From Candidatus Kapaibacterium sp. (GTDB taxonomy: Bacteria; Bacteroidota; Ignavibacteria; Kapaibacteriales; UBA2268): DNA of 64,000 nt. Under the pieces are notes generated by a model. It made no database searches, was not told the DNA's origin, and worked only from the letters and a program-made list of their open reading frames with translations. The position numbers and the translations under genes are program-made. The stretch lies in the NCBI GenBank assembly GCA_026418625.1, contig JAOABA010000036.1, positions 19,779 through 83,778 on the forward strand, read 5' to 3'. Positions 7,804 to 15,840 of the stretch are shown here, piece after piece (position 1 is the first letter of the stretch; each line of letters opens with the position of its first letter).

Positions 7804-10080
7804 ATGGAAATCTACTTATTTTTTGTCGTAGTTCTGCTAATCTTAGGAGCGATAGATTTAAACGTAGGAATAGCAAACGATGCAGTAAACTTTCTTAATT
7901 CAGCGGTCGGTTCCAAAGCCTCAACATTCCGGAAGGCATTAATAGTAGCAGCATTAGGTGTATTAATCGGAGTAACATTTTCAAGCGGTATGATGGAAAT
8001 TGCTCGAAAGGGTATTTTCAATCCTCAATTTTTTACAATGCCAGAATTATTAATAATATTTCTTGCGGTGATGTTTGCCGATATTATACTGCTTGATTTC
8101 TTTAATACTTTTGGTCTTCCCACCTCAACGACTGTTTCATTAGTATCCGGAATGTTTGGTGGAGCAATGACAATGGCTATCATAAAAACTTTGGATGCCA
8201 ATCAGGATCTTTCATTGGTATTTACTTACCTAAATACATCTAAAATATTGAGTATTTATACTGCTATCTTGGTTTCAATATTATTTGCATTCTTCTTTGG
8301 ATTTATTATACAATTTATATCAAGGATAATTTTTACATTTAAATTTAGAGTAAAATATAAGAAATATGGTGCGATTTGGGGCGGTATTGCATTAACGCTA
8401 ATTAATTATTTTATTATTATTGAAGGAATTGAAGGAGCTTCATTTGCAACACCAGAATTAGTCAAGTTTATCGAGATAAATGTTTGGTATGTGCTTGGAG
8501 GAACTTTTTTATTTTGGACTATAGTTTTACAAATAATAAACACATTTACAAAGTTTAATTCACTGAAACTAATAGTTTTAATTGGAACATTTGCCTTAGC
8601 TTGGGCATTTGCAGCAAACGATTTAGTTAATTTTATTGGTGCACCGTTGGCAGGTATGGCTGCTTATCAGGCAGCTGGGAATTATTCTGATCCCTTAAAT
8701 GTTCTAATGACCGATCTCTCAAAACCAGCAAAGGCAGATACATTGATTTTGCTATTAGCTGGTGTAATAATGATTACAACATTATTTCTGTCCAAGAAAG
8801 CAAGATCAGTTACAAGAACAGAAGTCTCATTAGGAAGGCAAGAAGAAGGAGTTGAATTGTATGAATCTTATCCAATAGCCAGAGCATTGGTCAGGATCAT
8901 ATTAAGTATTAATAATTTCTTTTTAAAACTTATTCCTACAAAAATCAGGAATTGGGTTCGAGGTAGGCTGGATACATCAAGGCTTGAGCTTGAAAGAGAC
9001 GCAGAAGGCAACGAAGCCTCGTTTGATTTGGTTAGAGCAACTGTTAATTTAATGGTAGCATCAGCATTAATTTCAGTGGGAACGCATTTGAAATTACCTC
9101 TTTCGACCACTTATGTAACTTTTATAGTTGCAATGTCAACTGCTTTAGCTGATAGGGCTTGGGGAACTGAAAGTGCAGTTTATAGAGTTTCAGGAGTGAT
9201 GACAGTCATTGGTGGCTGGTTGTTGACTGCAATAATAGCTTCTTTGATTGCAGCAATAATTTCAGTAACAATTTACTATACAAGTATTTTTGGAGTAGTA
9301 TTATTTCTTGGTCTTGTTGCATTTCTATTTATCAGAACAGCTCTTATTCACAAGAAAAGAGATGAAGAAATCAAATTAGCTGAGGAAAGACTAAAAATTA
9401 AAGTTGAGAAATTTTCTGAGGCAAGTGATTATCTTGCAAGAAACCTCATTGATTTTACTAGCAAACTCAAAGAATCAATTAATACTGGATACACAGGGGC
9501 TATAAAGAGAAATTTAAAAATATTAAAGAAGTTTAAAAAACAGAGTAAAGAACTTAGAGAACTATCAGATACTATTTCTAAGGATATGTTGAATATTGTC
9601 CAGAGTTTCGATGAATCTGCATTGGAGTCAGGGCATCATTTTGCAAATGTATTAAGTGCTATAAATACTATTTCTGATAGTAACAGTCATTTTGCAAGCA
9701 TCGTTTATAATTATGTTGATAATAATCATAAGATGTTTGGAGATGCACACATTAGCGATTTGAAAAAAGTAAACAAGATGTTGGTTAAAGTTATTGATAC
9801 TTTAGAAGAATCAATAAAAAATGGAAATTACTTCTCGAAAGATAAGTTAAAAGAAATGAGAACAGAATTTCAGCAAACCTCTGATAAAATGCTGATTTCT
9901 CACATAAAAGGAATAAAACAAAATGGAATTACCCCAAGAATGATTAATATCATTCTTCACATAATTAAGGATACACAACATATAATGGAACAGTTAGTCG
10001 AATTAACTGATTCTTACAAACAAATTCAGACTGACCTGAAAACTAAAATTAATGAATTAGAAAAAAATGAAAAAAGCTAA
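7804..10080 (+). CDS. PiT-family inorganic phosphate transporter with PhoU-like C-terminal domain
   Basis: 758 residues. The transporter part (~1-515) carries the duplicated PiT signature: VGIANDAVNFLNSAVGS near residue 22 and FAANDLVNFIGAPLAG near 265. The paired STT motifs are GLPTSTTVSL and LPLSTTYVTF. About ten or eleven hydrophobic segments are visible. After the last helix (~500-518) comes a charged, helical region of ~240 residues resembling PhoU, probably cytoplasmic, which may tune phosphate uptake. Ordinary PiT proteins are ~400-500 residues; this long form with the PhoU-like tail is common in Bacteroidota. Expected to be a low-affinity ion-coupled symporter. The stop overlaps the convergent GYD gene by four bases. 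Confidence 0.88.
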   Translation: MEIYLFFVVVLLILGAIDLNVGIANDAVNFLNSAVGSKASTFRKALIVAALGVLIGVTFSSGMMEIARKGIFNPQFFTMPELLIIFLAVMFADIILLDFFNTFGLPTSTTVSLVSGMFGGAMTMAIIKTLDANQDLSLVFTYLNTSKILSIYTAILVSILFAFFFGFIIQFISRIIFTFKFRVKYKKYGAIWGGIALTLINYFIIIEGIEGASFATPELVKFIEINVWYVLGGTFLFWTIVLQIINTFTKFNSLKLIVLIGTFALAWAFAANDLVNFIGAPLAGMAAYQAAGNYSDPLNVLMTDLSKPAKADTLILLLAGVIMITTLFLSKKARSVTRTEVSLGRQEEGVELYESYPIARALVRIILSINNFFLKLIPTKIRNWVRGRLDTSRLELERDAEGNEASFDLVRATVNLMVASALISVGTHLKLPLSTTYVTFIVAMSTALADRAWGTESAVYRVSGVMTVIGGWLLTAIIASLIAAIISVTIYYTSIFGVVLFLGLVAFLFIRTALIHKKRDEEIKLAEERLKIKVEKFSEASDYLARNLIDFTSKLKESINTGYTGAIKRNLKILKKFKKQSKELRELSDTISKDMLNIVQSFDESALESGHHFANVLSAINTISDSNSHFASIVYNYVDNNHKMFGDAHISDLKKVNKMLVKVIDTLEESIKNGNYFSKDKLKEMRTEFQQTSDKMLISHIKGIKQNGITPRMINIILHIIKDTQHIMEQLVELTDSYKQIQTDLKTKINELEKNEKS

Positions 10081-10373
10081 ATTTCCTCAATAAGTTTTAA
10101 AAAATCTTTATAGGGTATTGCCATTAAACTTTGAGCATCGAAGGCACCATAATCTCTGCTAATTAAGGAGACCTTTGCAGCAGTTTCCTCATCTGGTGCT
10201 TCATAAATATCAAGAAAATCGAATGGACCAAGAACAGCATAATGGGCGATAAATTTGACCTCTGGGCATTTTTCTTTTACACGGTCTAACCAGCTACGTC
10301 CAATTTTGGCTCTTTCCTTCATTTTTTTAGATTCTTCGGGCGAAAGCTTTGTCATTAAAATGAATGTTTTCAT
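10077..10373 (-). CDS. GYD domain-containing protein
   Basis: 98 residues. The order of strands and the motifs PFDFLDIYEAPDEETAAKV and YGAFDAQSL match the GYD family, small ferredoxin-like alpha/beta proteins of unknown function. No signal peptide, so cytoplasmic. The gene converges on the phosphate transporter with a four-base stop overlap and is divergent from rrf2. Nothing in the sequence links it functionally to either neighbour. AGAGAGG lies upstream of the ATG as ribosome site. Confidence 0.75.
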   Translation of the reverse strand: MKTFILMTKLSPEESKKMKERAKIGRSWLDRVKEKCPEVKFIAHYAVLGPFDFLDIYEAPDEETAAKVSLISRDYGAFDAQSLMAIPYKDFLKLIEEI

Positions 10374-10445
10374 AGCAACCTCTCTTAATGATTAATGATT
10401 TTCAAATTTATAATTAAAAAAAATAATAACAAAAAAATTTTTTTC

Positions 10446-10474
10446 TTGACTATTAACTTTTTTTATATTATATT
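10446..10474 (+). promoter_or_regulatory. Promoter of rrf2
   Basis: TTGACT (10446-10451), 17 bases, then TATATT (10469-10474). The last base touches the proposed operator, so the transcription start would fall inside it. Confidence 0.6.
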
Positions 10475-10491
10475 CGGACAAATAAATCTGA
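10474..10491 (+). promoter_or_regulatory. Candidate Rrf2 operator, site 1
   Basis: TCGGACAAATAAATCTGA, an imperfect dyad TCGGA-N8-TCTGA sitting directly after the -10 box of rrf2. Seventeen of 18 bases recur at 10946-10963. The location suggests repression by blocking initiation and autoregulation of rrf2. Confidence 0.55.
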
Positions 10492-10511
10492 TTATATTTT
10501 AAAAAGGTATT

Positions 10512-10928
10512 ATGGCGGCTTTATCAAAGTCATGTTTGTATGGAATTTTAGCAACAAGCTACTTGTCAGTTAACACCGGCAAGGATAAAAAAATTACCGT
10601 TTCAAAAATCGCTGAAGATTTAGGAATATCTTTTCACTATCTTGCTAAGATTATTCAAACGCTTAGTTTTAACGGAATCGTGAAAACAAAAAGGGGGGCT
10701 AATGGTGGGATAGAGTTAGCTCGTGATGCCAATCAGATAACAGTATCGCAAGTAATTGATTCATTGGATAATCCGAAGTTTGATATGCTAATAGTTGATA
10801 ATGGCACACATCTGAAAGAAAAGAATTCATCAGATAGTATAAATAAATTATATGAAAAGTTTATTGAGATGTACAAAAATTCAACAATAAGAGAGTTTAG
10901 CTCATTGATAACATTAGAAAACAATTAA
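10512..10928 (+). CDS. Rrf2 family transcriptional regulator of the nos locus
   Basis: 138 residues. Residues ~1-80 form the winged helix-turn-helix of the Rrf2 family: SCLYGILATSYLS, ISFHYLAKIIQTLSFNGIV, then KRGANGGIELAR, the conserved wing. The C-terminal part lacks the three-cysteine set used by IscR/NsrR to hold an iron-sulfur cluster; the only Cys is residue 8. It must therefore sense by another route, or be a constitutive DNA-binding member. AAAGGT lies seven bases before the ATG. Position directly ahead of the cytochrome c and nosZ genes, together with the repeated 18-bp motif, argues that it controls nitrous oxide respiration and itself. NO or redox sensing is likely by context but not shown. 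Confidence 0.85.
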   Translation: MAALSKSCLYGILATSYLSVNTGKDKKITVSKIAEDLGISFHYLAKIIQTLSFNGIVKTKRGANGGIELARDANQITVSQVIDSLDNPKFDMLIVDNGTHLKEKNSSDSINKLYEKFIEMYKNSTIREFSSLITLENN

Positions 10929-10945
10929 ATTTTTTTTATTAATAA

Positions 10946-10963
10946 TCGGATAAATAAATCTGA
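10946..10963 (+). promoter_or_regulatory. Candidate Rrf2 operator, site 2
   Basis: TCGGATAAATAAATCTGA, one base different from site 1 upstream of rrf2. It lies 19 bases before the cytochrome c start codon and is preceded by AT-rich TAATAAT that could serve as a -10 box. It follows the rrf2 stop by 17 bases, so the nos genes may have their own regulated promoter in addition to read-through. Confidence 0.55.
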
Positions 10964-10981
10964 AATATAGAAGGAATAATT

Positions 10982-11452
10982 ATGAAAACAGAAAAAATCT
11001 CAAGAAAGGAAGAATTAATTAAGAAAATCGGGGAGCAAAAAGTCATCTTATTTTTTGCATTGCTTATCATTGGGTCTTTTTTGGTTTTAACCTCTTGTGG
11101 AGAACAGGAAGAAGAAGTAAAAGAAGAATTTTTGGTCATTAAGGGAACTAAAATTGGAGAGTTCAATCCAGAAAAGGCAGAAAAGGGAGCAAAGATTTTT
11201 GCAGAAAAATGTGCCGCTTGCCATAAATACGAAGAGAAATTTGTTGGACCGCCGCTGGGCAATGTTTTTAAAAGACGTTCACCGGATTATATTATGAGTC
11301 AGATTCTTGATCCTGAAAAAATGACTCATAACAATGATACAACCAAAGCATTACTGAAACAATATATGACTCAGATGCCTAACCAACATTTGTCTCACGA
11401 AGAAGCTTTAATGATTTTAGAACATTTAAGAGCAAAAGCTGAAGGGAAATAA
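10982..11452 (+). CDS. Cytochrome c lipoprotein, probable electron donor to NosZ
   Basis: 156 residues. A 20-residue charged N-region precedes a hydrophobic helix ending in a lipobox (LVLTSC, Cys ~39), so the protein is probably membrane-anchored in the periplasm. One haem-binding motif, CAACH, lies at ~78-82, with a likely distal Met in the YMTQMPNQHLS stretch, typical of a class I c-type cytochrome. AAGGA precedes the ATG. It lies 48 bases ahead of nosZ in the same orientation, as do small c cytochromes in many clade II nos clusters, where they hand electrons from the quinol pool to NosZ. There is no nosR here, so this protein is the visible candidate for that step. Confidence 0.9.
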   Translation: MKTEKISRKEELIKKIGEQKVILFFALLIIGSFLVLTSCGEQEEEVKEEFLVIKGTKIGEFNPEKAEKGAKIFAEKCAACHKYEEKFVGPPLGNVFKRRSPDYIMSQILDPEKMTHNNDTTKALLKQYMTQMPNQHLSHEEALMILEHLRAKAEGK

Positions 11453-11500
11453 GAAATCGATAACAAGATATTTTTTTTAACTTTAGAAAGGATTAAATTT

Positions 11501-13462
11501 ATGAAAAAAAGTGTATTCACTTACTTAATCATAGTAATTTCAATATCAATGATGTTTTTACTATGGGGCTGTCCTTCGAGTAAGCAAGGAACTGTTTCTG
11601 GTGATGTCGCATCCAAAGTTTATGTCCCACCGGGAGAATATGATGAATTCTATGGATTTTTTTCTGGGGGATTTAGCGGTCAGCTTTCTGTTTATGGAAT
11701 ACCGAGCGGAAGATTATTCAGAGTGATTCCAGTGTTTTCTCAAGATCCTGAAAAAGGTTGGGGATATAGTGAGGAAACCAAGCCTATGCTGATGACATCC
11801 CACGGATTTATTCCTTGGGACGATGCTCACCATCCGGAATTATCTCAAACAGACGGTATGGCTGATGGAAGATGGATTTTTATAAATGGAAATAATACAC
11901 CAAGAATTGCTCGAATTGATTTGACAACTTTTAGAACAGCCGAGATAATAGAGCTTCCAAACAGTGCCGGAAATCATTCATCACCATTCGGAACTGAAAA
12001 CACTGAATATGTTGTAGCAGGAACTAGATTCAGTATCCCTATTCCTAATGATGATGTATCAATAAATGAATATAAAGATAAGTTCAAAGGGGCAATATCT
12101 TTTGTTAAGGTCGATCAAAAGACTGGCGAAATGGATATTGCTTTTCAAGTCTTGATGCCCGGATATGATTATGACCTTGCCAGAGCGGGAAAAGGTAAAT
12201 CACACGGTTGGTGCTTTTTCTCAATGTATAATTCGGAACAAGCCAATACAATAAAAGAAGTCAATTCAAGCCAAAATGATAAGGATTTTGTTGCTGCAAT
12301 TAACTGGAAAAAAGCAGAAGAATACATTGCACAGAAAAAATATAAAGAATTCAATTCACCGTATGCACATAATGTTTTTAATGAAGAAACCCAGACAGCT
12401 ACTTCAACAATGAAAAACAAGGTAAAAGTTCTTATACCCGAAGAGTGTCCCGGATTAGTGTATTTTATGCCAACACCAAAATCACCTCACGGTTGTGATG
12501 TTGATCCAACTGGTGAATATATAGTTGCGGGTGGTAAATTGGCAGCTATCATTCCTGTTTTTTCTTATACAAAAATGTTGAAGGCAATCGATGATAAAAA
12601 ATTTGATAAAACCATAGATGGAATTCCAGTTTTGAATTATGATGCCGTTATAGCCGGTGAAGTTCAAGAACCCGGCCTTGGTCCTCTGCACACTGAATTC
12701 GATGACAAGGGAAATGCTTATACTTCGATGTTTGTATCATCTGAAATTACAAAATGGAGTTTGAAAGATTTCAAGGTTTTAGACAGGATTCCAACCTACT
12801 ATTCAATCGGTCATCTTTTGGTTCCCGGTGGCAATACAAAAAAACCTTATGGAAAATATGTTATAGCTTTAAATAAAATTACTAAAGACAGATATCTACC
12901 AACAGGTCCAGAATTAACACAATCAGCCCAATTGATTGATATTTCCGGTGATAAGATGAAGCTTTTACTTGATTTCCCAACAATAGGAGAGCCACATTAT
13001 GCACAAGCAATAGCTGCTTCTATGATAAAAGACAAATCTTTGAAATTCTACAAAATGGAGAACAACAAACATCCTTATAAAACATCAAAAGAGGAAGATG
13101 CCAAAGTAGAAAGAAATGGTAATGTTGTCAGGATTTATATGACCACTATCAGATCTCATTTTGCACCAGATAATATTGAGGGAATCAAAGTTGGAGATGA
13201 AGTATATTTTCATATAACAAATCTTGAACAAGACTGGGATGTGCCACACGGATTTGCTATCAAGGGAGCCGAAAATTCTGAAATACTAATAATGCCGGGT
13301 GAAACATTAACATTAAAATGGACTCCGAAGAAACCGGGAGTATATCCTTTTTATTGTACTGATTTTTGTTCAGCTTTACATCAGGAAATGCAAGGATATG
13401 TCAGGGTATCTCCCGCAAATTCTCAAATCAAGTTAGCTTGGAACAATCAGAATAAGAAATAA
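11501..13462 (+). CDS. nosZ: Nitrous oxide reductase, clade II (Sec-type) NosZ
   Basis: 653 residues. Reduces N2O to N2 in the periplasm with a CuA electron-entry site and a CuZ active site. The C-terminal cupredoxin domain (~545-640) carries the CuA motif CTDFCSALHQEMQGY, with an upstream His in DVPHGFAIKG. The N-terminal seven-bladed propeller carries DAHHPELSQTDGMADGRW and the later histidines GNHSSP, AHNVF, SPHGCDVDP and LHTEFD expected for CuZ. The leader has no twin-arginine motif; it is Sec-type and ends LLWGC, which looks like a lipobox, so NosZ may be lipid-anchored. This is the clade II pattern. A terminator follows 8 bases after the stop. Confidence 0.97.
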   Translation: MKKSVFTYLIIVISISMMFLLWGCPSSKQGTVSGDVASKVYVPPGEYDEFYGFFSGGFSGQLSVYGIPSGRLFRVIPVFSQDPEKGWGYSEETKPMLMTSHGFIPWDDAHHPELSQTDGMADGRWIFINGNNTPRIARIDLTTFRTAEIIELPNSAGNHSSPFGTENTEYVVAGTRFSIPIPNDDVSINEYKDKFKGAISFVKVDQKTGEMDIAFQVLMPGYDYDLARAGKGKSHGWCFFSMYNSEQANTIKEVNSSQNDKDFVAAINWKKAEEYIAQKKYKEFNSPYAHNVFNEETQTATSTMKNKVKVLIPEECPGLVYFMPTPKSPHGCDVDPTGEYIVAGGKLAAIIPVFSYTKMLKAIDDKKFDKTIDGIPVLNYDAVIAGEVQEPGLGPLHTEFDDKGNAYTSMFVSSEITKWSLKDFKVLDRIPTYYSIGHLLVPGGNTKKPYGKYVIALNKITKDRYLPTGPELTQSAQLIDISGDKMKLLLDFPTIGEPHYAQAIAASMIKDKSLKFYKMENNKHPYKTSKEEDAKVERNGNVVRIYMTTIRSHFAPDNIEGIKVGDEVYFHITNLEQDWDVPHGFAIKGAENSEILIMPGETLTLKWTPKKPGVYPFYCTDFCSALHQEMQGYVRVSPANSQIKLAWNNQNKK

Positions 13463-13470
13463 TTTTATTA

Positions 13471-13503
13471 AGAACCTTCTCTCATAAGGGAAGGTTCTTT
13501 CTT
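13471..13503 (+). terminator. Terminator between nosZ and the nosBL gene
   Basis: AGAACCTTC and GAAGGTTCT form a perfect nine-pair stem with a short loop, followed by TTCTTT. It probably limits read-through from nosZ into the maturation genes. Confidence 0.75.
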
Positions 13504-13514
13504 TAATTTAAATT

Positions 13515-13532
13515 TAGGACAAAATTAACTGA
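13515..13532 (+). promoter_or_regulatory. Weak third copy of the Rrf2 operator motif
   Basis: TAGGACAAAATTAACTGA agrees with site 1 at 13 of 18 positions, mainly GGACAAA and CTGA at the ends. It lies between the nosZ terminator and the next gene, where a second regulated promoter would be needed. Confidence 0.35.
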
Positions 13533-13544
13533 AATGGTTAGATT

Positions 13545-14582
13545 ATGAAAAACAAAGCAAGAATATTGATGTTGATAGCCTCTTTGATTCTGATAGGGAT
13601 ATATTTTTTGCCAATTTGGAATATTAGTTTAGAGGCACCTCAATTTCCTGAAGGTCTTGGATTATATATTAATGTTTCTTCAATAGAGGGACATAAAGAA
13701 AATGATTTGAATAGCATAAACAATTTAAATCATTACATTGGTATGAAAAAGATCGAGCCCGATTCGATTGCTGAGCTAAAAATAATGCCATTTATTATAG
13801 CTTTTTTTATTACTTTTGGTATTGTTACTTCATTATTAAGCAAGAAATGGTTGATTCTTATATGGGTTGTTTTACTTTTAGGAATAAGTATAGTAGGTAT
13901 ATATGATTTTTATTTATGGGGTTATGATTATGGACATAATCTTGACCCTAAAGCGATTATCAAGATACCGGGACAATCATATCAGCCACCTGTTTTTGGA
14001 ACAAAGCAACTTTTGAATTTTACGGCACACTCTTATCCTGCGGCAGGAGGTATTTTACTTGGAGTGTCTCTTCTTCTTGGTATAACAGCCTTTTTTTTAG
14101 CAAAGAAAAATCTACAATCAGTGCAGAACAATAAATTGGTATTGGTTTTTCTCTTTGGAGCATTTTTTATGTCCTGTAATCCAGAACCCAAGGCCATAGA
14201 GTTTGGATTTGACAATTGCCATAAATGCGGAATGACTATAGCTGATGAAAAATGGGGCGCAGAAATAGTAACACATAAAGGAAAAGTATATAAATTCGAT
14301 GCAGTTGAATGTATGGTAGCTTATTATTTAGAGGAAAAAAAGTTTAATAGAGATGATGAGATTCATTCATTTTGGACAATTAATTACTTACAGGCAAAAG
14401 AGTTAATTGATGCAACAACGGCTTTTTACTTAAAAAGTCCAGAATATCAGTCTCCAATGGCTTTTAATGCACCATCTTTCAAAACTCAAGAAGAAAGAGA
14501 TAAAGCCATAAAAACTGAAATGGATATACCGATGGACTGGATTGCTCTTGTTGAAGCCATTAGAAAAGAATGGATGGATTAA
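13545..14582 (+). CDS. Fused membrane protein (NosB-like) and NosL copper chaperone
   Basis: 345 residues. Residues ~1-190 hold four hydrophobic helices (about 7-25, 84-101, 105-125, 163-187) and a periplasmic loop with FTAHSYPAAGG, resembling the transmembrane protein coded next to nosZ in clade II clusters. A further hydrophobic stretch, VLVFLFGAFFMSC at ~199-211, looks like a former NosL lipoprotein signal. The remainder is a NosL domain: CHKCGMTIAD holds the Cys-x-x-Cys and Met expected to bind Cu(I), with FDAVECMVAYYL following. NosL delivers copper to apo-NosZ together with NosDFY. The two parts are in one open frame with no frameshift. Thirteen bases separate it from nosD. Confidence 0.85.
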   Translation: MKNKARILMLIASLILIGIYFLPIWNISLEAPQFPEGLGLYINVSSIEGHKENDLNSINNLNHYIGMKKIEPDSIAELKIMPFIIAFFITFGIVTSLLSKKWLILIWVVLLLGISIVGIYDFYLWGYDYGHNLDPKAIIKIPGQSYQPPVFGTKQLLNFTAHSYPAAGGILLGVSLLLGITAFFLAKKNLQSVQNNKLVLVFLFGAFFMSCNPEPKAIEFGFDNCHKCGMTIADEKWGAEIVTHKGKVYKFDAVECMVAYYLEEKKFNRDDEIHSFWTINYLQAKELIDATTAFYLKSPEYQSPMAFNAPSFKTQEERDKAIKTEMDIPMDWIALVEAIRKEWMD

Positions 14583-14595
14583 GGGCAATTATTAA

Positions 14596-15840
14596 ATGAT
14601 TTTGAAATTAATAAATATAATTTTTTGTCTTTGTTTAATTAATTCAGTCGAATTGATTGCTGGAATTATTTATGTCAATCCAAAAGATAATTCTGGAATA
14701 CAAACAGCTGTTGATAAGGCTAAGGATGGTGATACAATTATTATCAATAAAGGGGTTTATAAACAAAACAGTATAGTTATCAAAAGAAATTTGACAGTGA
14801 TTGGAAAAGGTGAAGCAATAATCGACGGGAGTATTGCTGATGGGAGTATCATATACGTTGAATCTACAAAAGTTCATATTAAGGGTTTATTTTTCAAAAA
14901 TGTAAAAAGGACAGCAATAAAAGATAATGCTGCTATCAGGTTGAATAATTCAGAAGGCTCTGTCATTGAAAATAACAAAATATTAAATGGATTTTTTGGA
15001 ATTTATCTGGCAAGGTGTAATGATTTTAAAATTTTTGGTAATAAAATATACGGTTATTCAAAGACTGAGAGTTCTTCAGGGAATGGAATTCATCTTTTCC
15101 GATGCACTACTGCAGTAATTAAAGATAATTATATAGAGAATCACCGTGACGGAATATATCTTGAATTTGTATCAAAGGCTAATATTATGCAAAATCATAG
15201 TCTGCTTAATTTAAGATATGGGCTTCATTTTATGTTTTCTGATGGATGTGATTACGAAAGAAACAAATTCGAGAGAAACGGAGCTGGTGTTGCTGTTATG
15301 TATTCAAAAAATGTAAATATGAGAAACAATCAATTTCATAATAATTGGGGTAGTTCGGCTTATGGGCTTTTACTGAAAGATATTAGAGATGGAGAAATAA
15401 TAAATAATAAATTTGATAACAATACTGTTGGTGTTTATATGGAAGGTTCTAATAGATTGGATTTTAAAAGGAATGATTTCATAAAAAACGGTTGGGCATT
15501 GAAAATTATGGGTAATTGTGTGGATAATCATTTTAATCAGAATAATTTTATTTCGAATACTTTTGAGGTTGCGACTAACAGTAAGCAAAGCTATAGTTAT
15601 TTTGATAATAATTATTGGTCGGGTTATACCGGATATGATATTAATAGAGATGGGATAGGAGATGTTCCGTATTCACCCGTTACTTTATTCTCCGTTGTGT
15701 CATCAAATAATCCTGAAGCACTGATATTGCTTCATAGCTTTTTTATCCAAATTCTTGAGGTAGCCGAAAAAGTATTTCCGTCTCTAACACCAGAGACATT
15801 GAAAGATAAGAAACCACTAATGAAAAGAATAAATGATTAA
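14596..15840 (+). CDS. nosD: NosD, periplasmic copper-site maturation protein
   Basis: 414 residues with a Sec signal peptide of ~22 residues. Most of the chain is a right-handed parallel beta-helix of the CASH/NosD type: repeated Asn-rich turns such as VIENNKILNG, VIKDNYIENH and IINNKFDNNTVGVY, and the family close FDNNYWSGYTGYDINRDGIGD. NosD works with the NosFY ABC transporter and NosL to assemble the CuZ centre of NosZ. The length is usual for the family. Its 3' end overlaps nosF by eight bases, indicating translational coupling. Confidence 0.95.
   Translation: MILKLINIIFCLCLINSVELIAGIIYVNPKDNSGIQTAVDKAKDGDTIIINKGVYKQNSIVIKRNLTVIGKGEAIIDGSIADGSIIYVESTKVHIKGLFFKNVKRTAIKDNAAIRLNNSEGSVIENNKILNGFFGIYLARCNDFKIFGNKIYGYSKTESSSGNGIHLFRCTTAVIKDNYIENHRDGIYLEFVSKANIMQNHSLLNLRYGLHFMFSDGCDYERNKFERNGAGVAVMYSKNVNMRNNQFHNNWGSSAYGLLLKDIRDGEIINNKFDNNTVGVYMEGSNRLDFKRNDFIKNGWALKIMGNCVDNHFNQNNFISNTFEVATNSKQSYSYFDNNYWSGYTGYDINRDGIGDVPYSPVTLFSVVSSNNPEALILLHSFFIQILEVAEKVFPSLTPETLKDKKPLMKRIND

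Noticed and set aside
12169..12420. Antisense open frame within nosZ
   Set aside because: Shadow of the nosZ coding sequence without its own start signals or domain.
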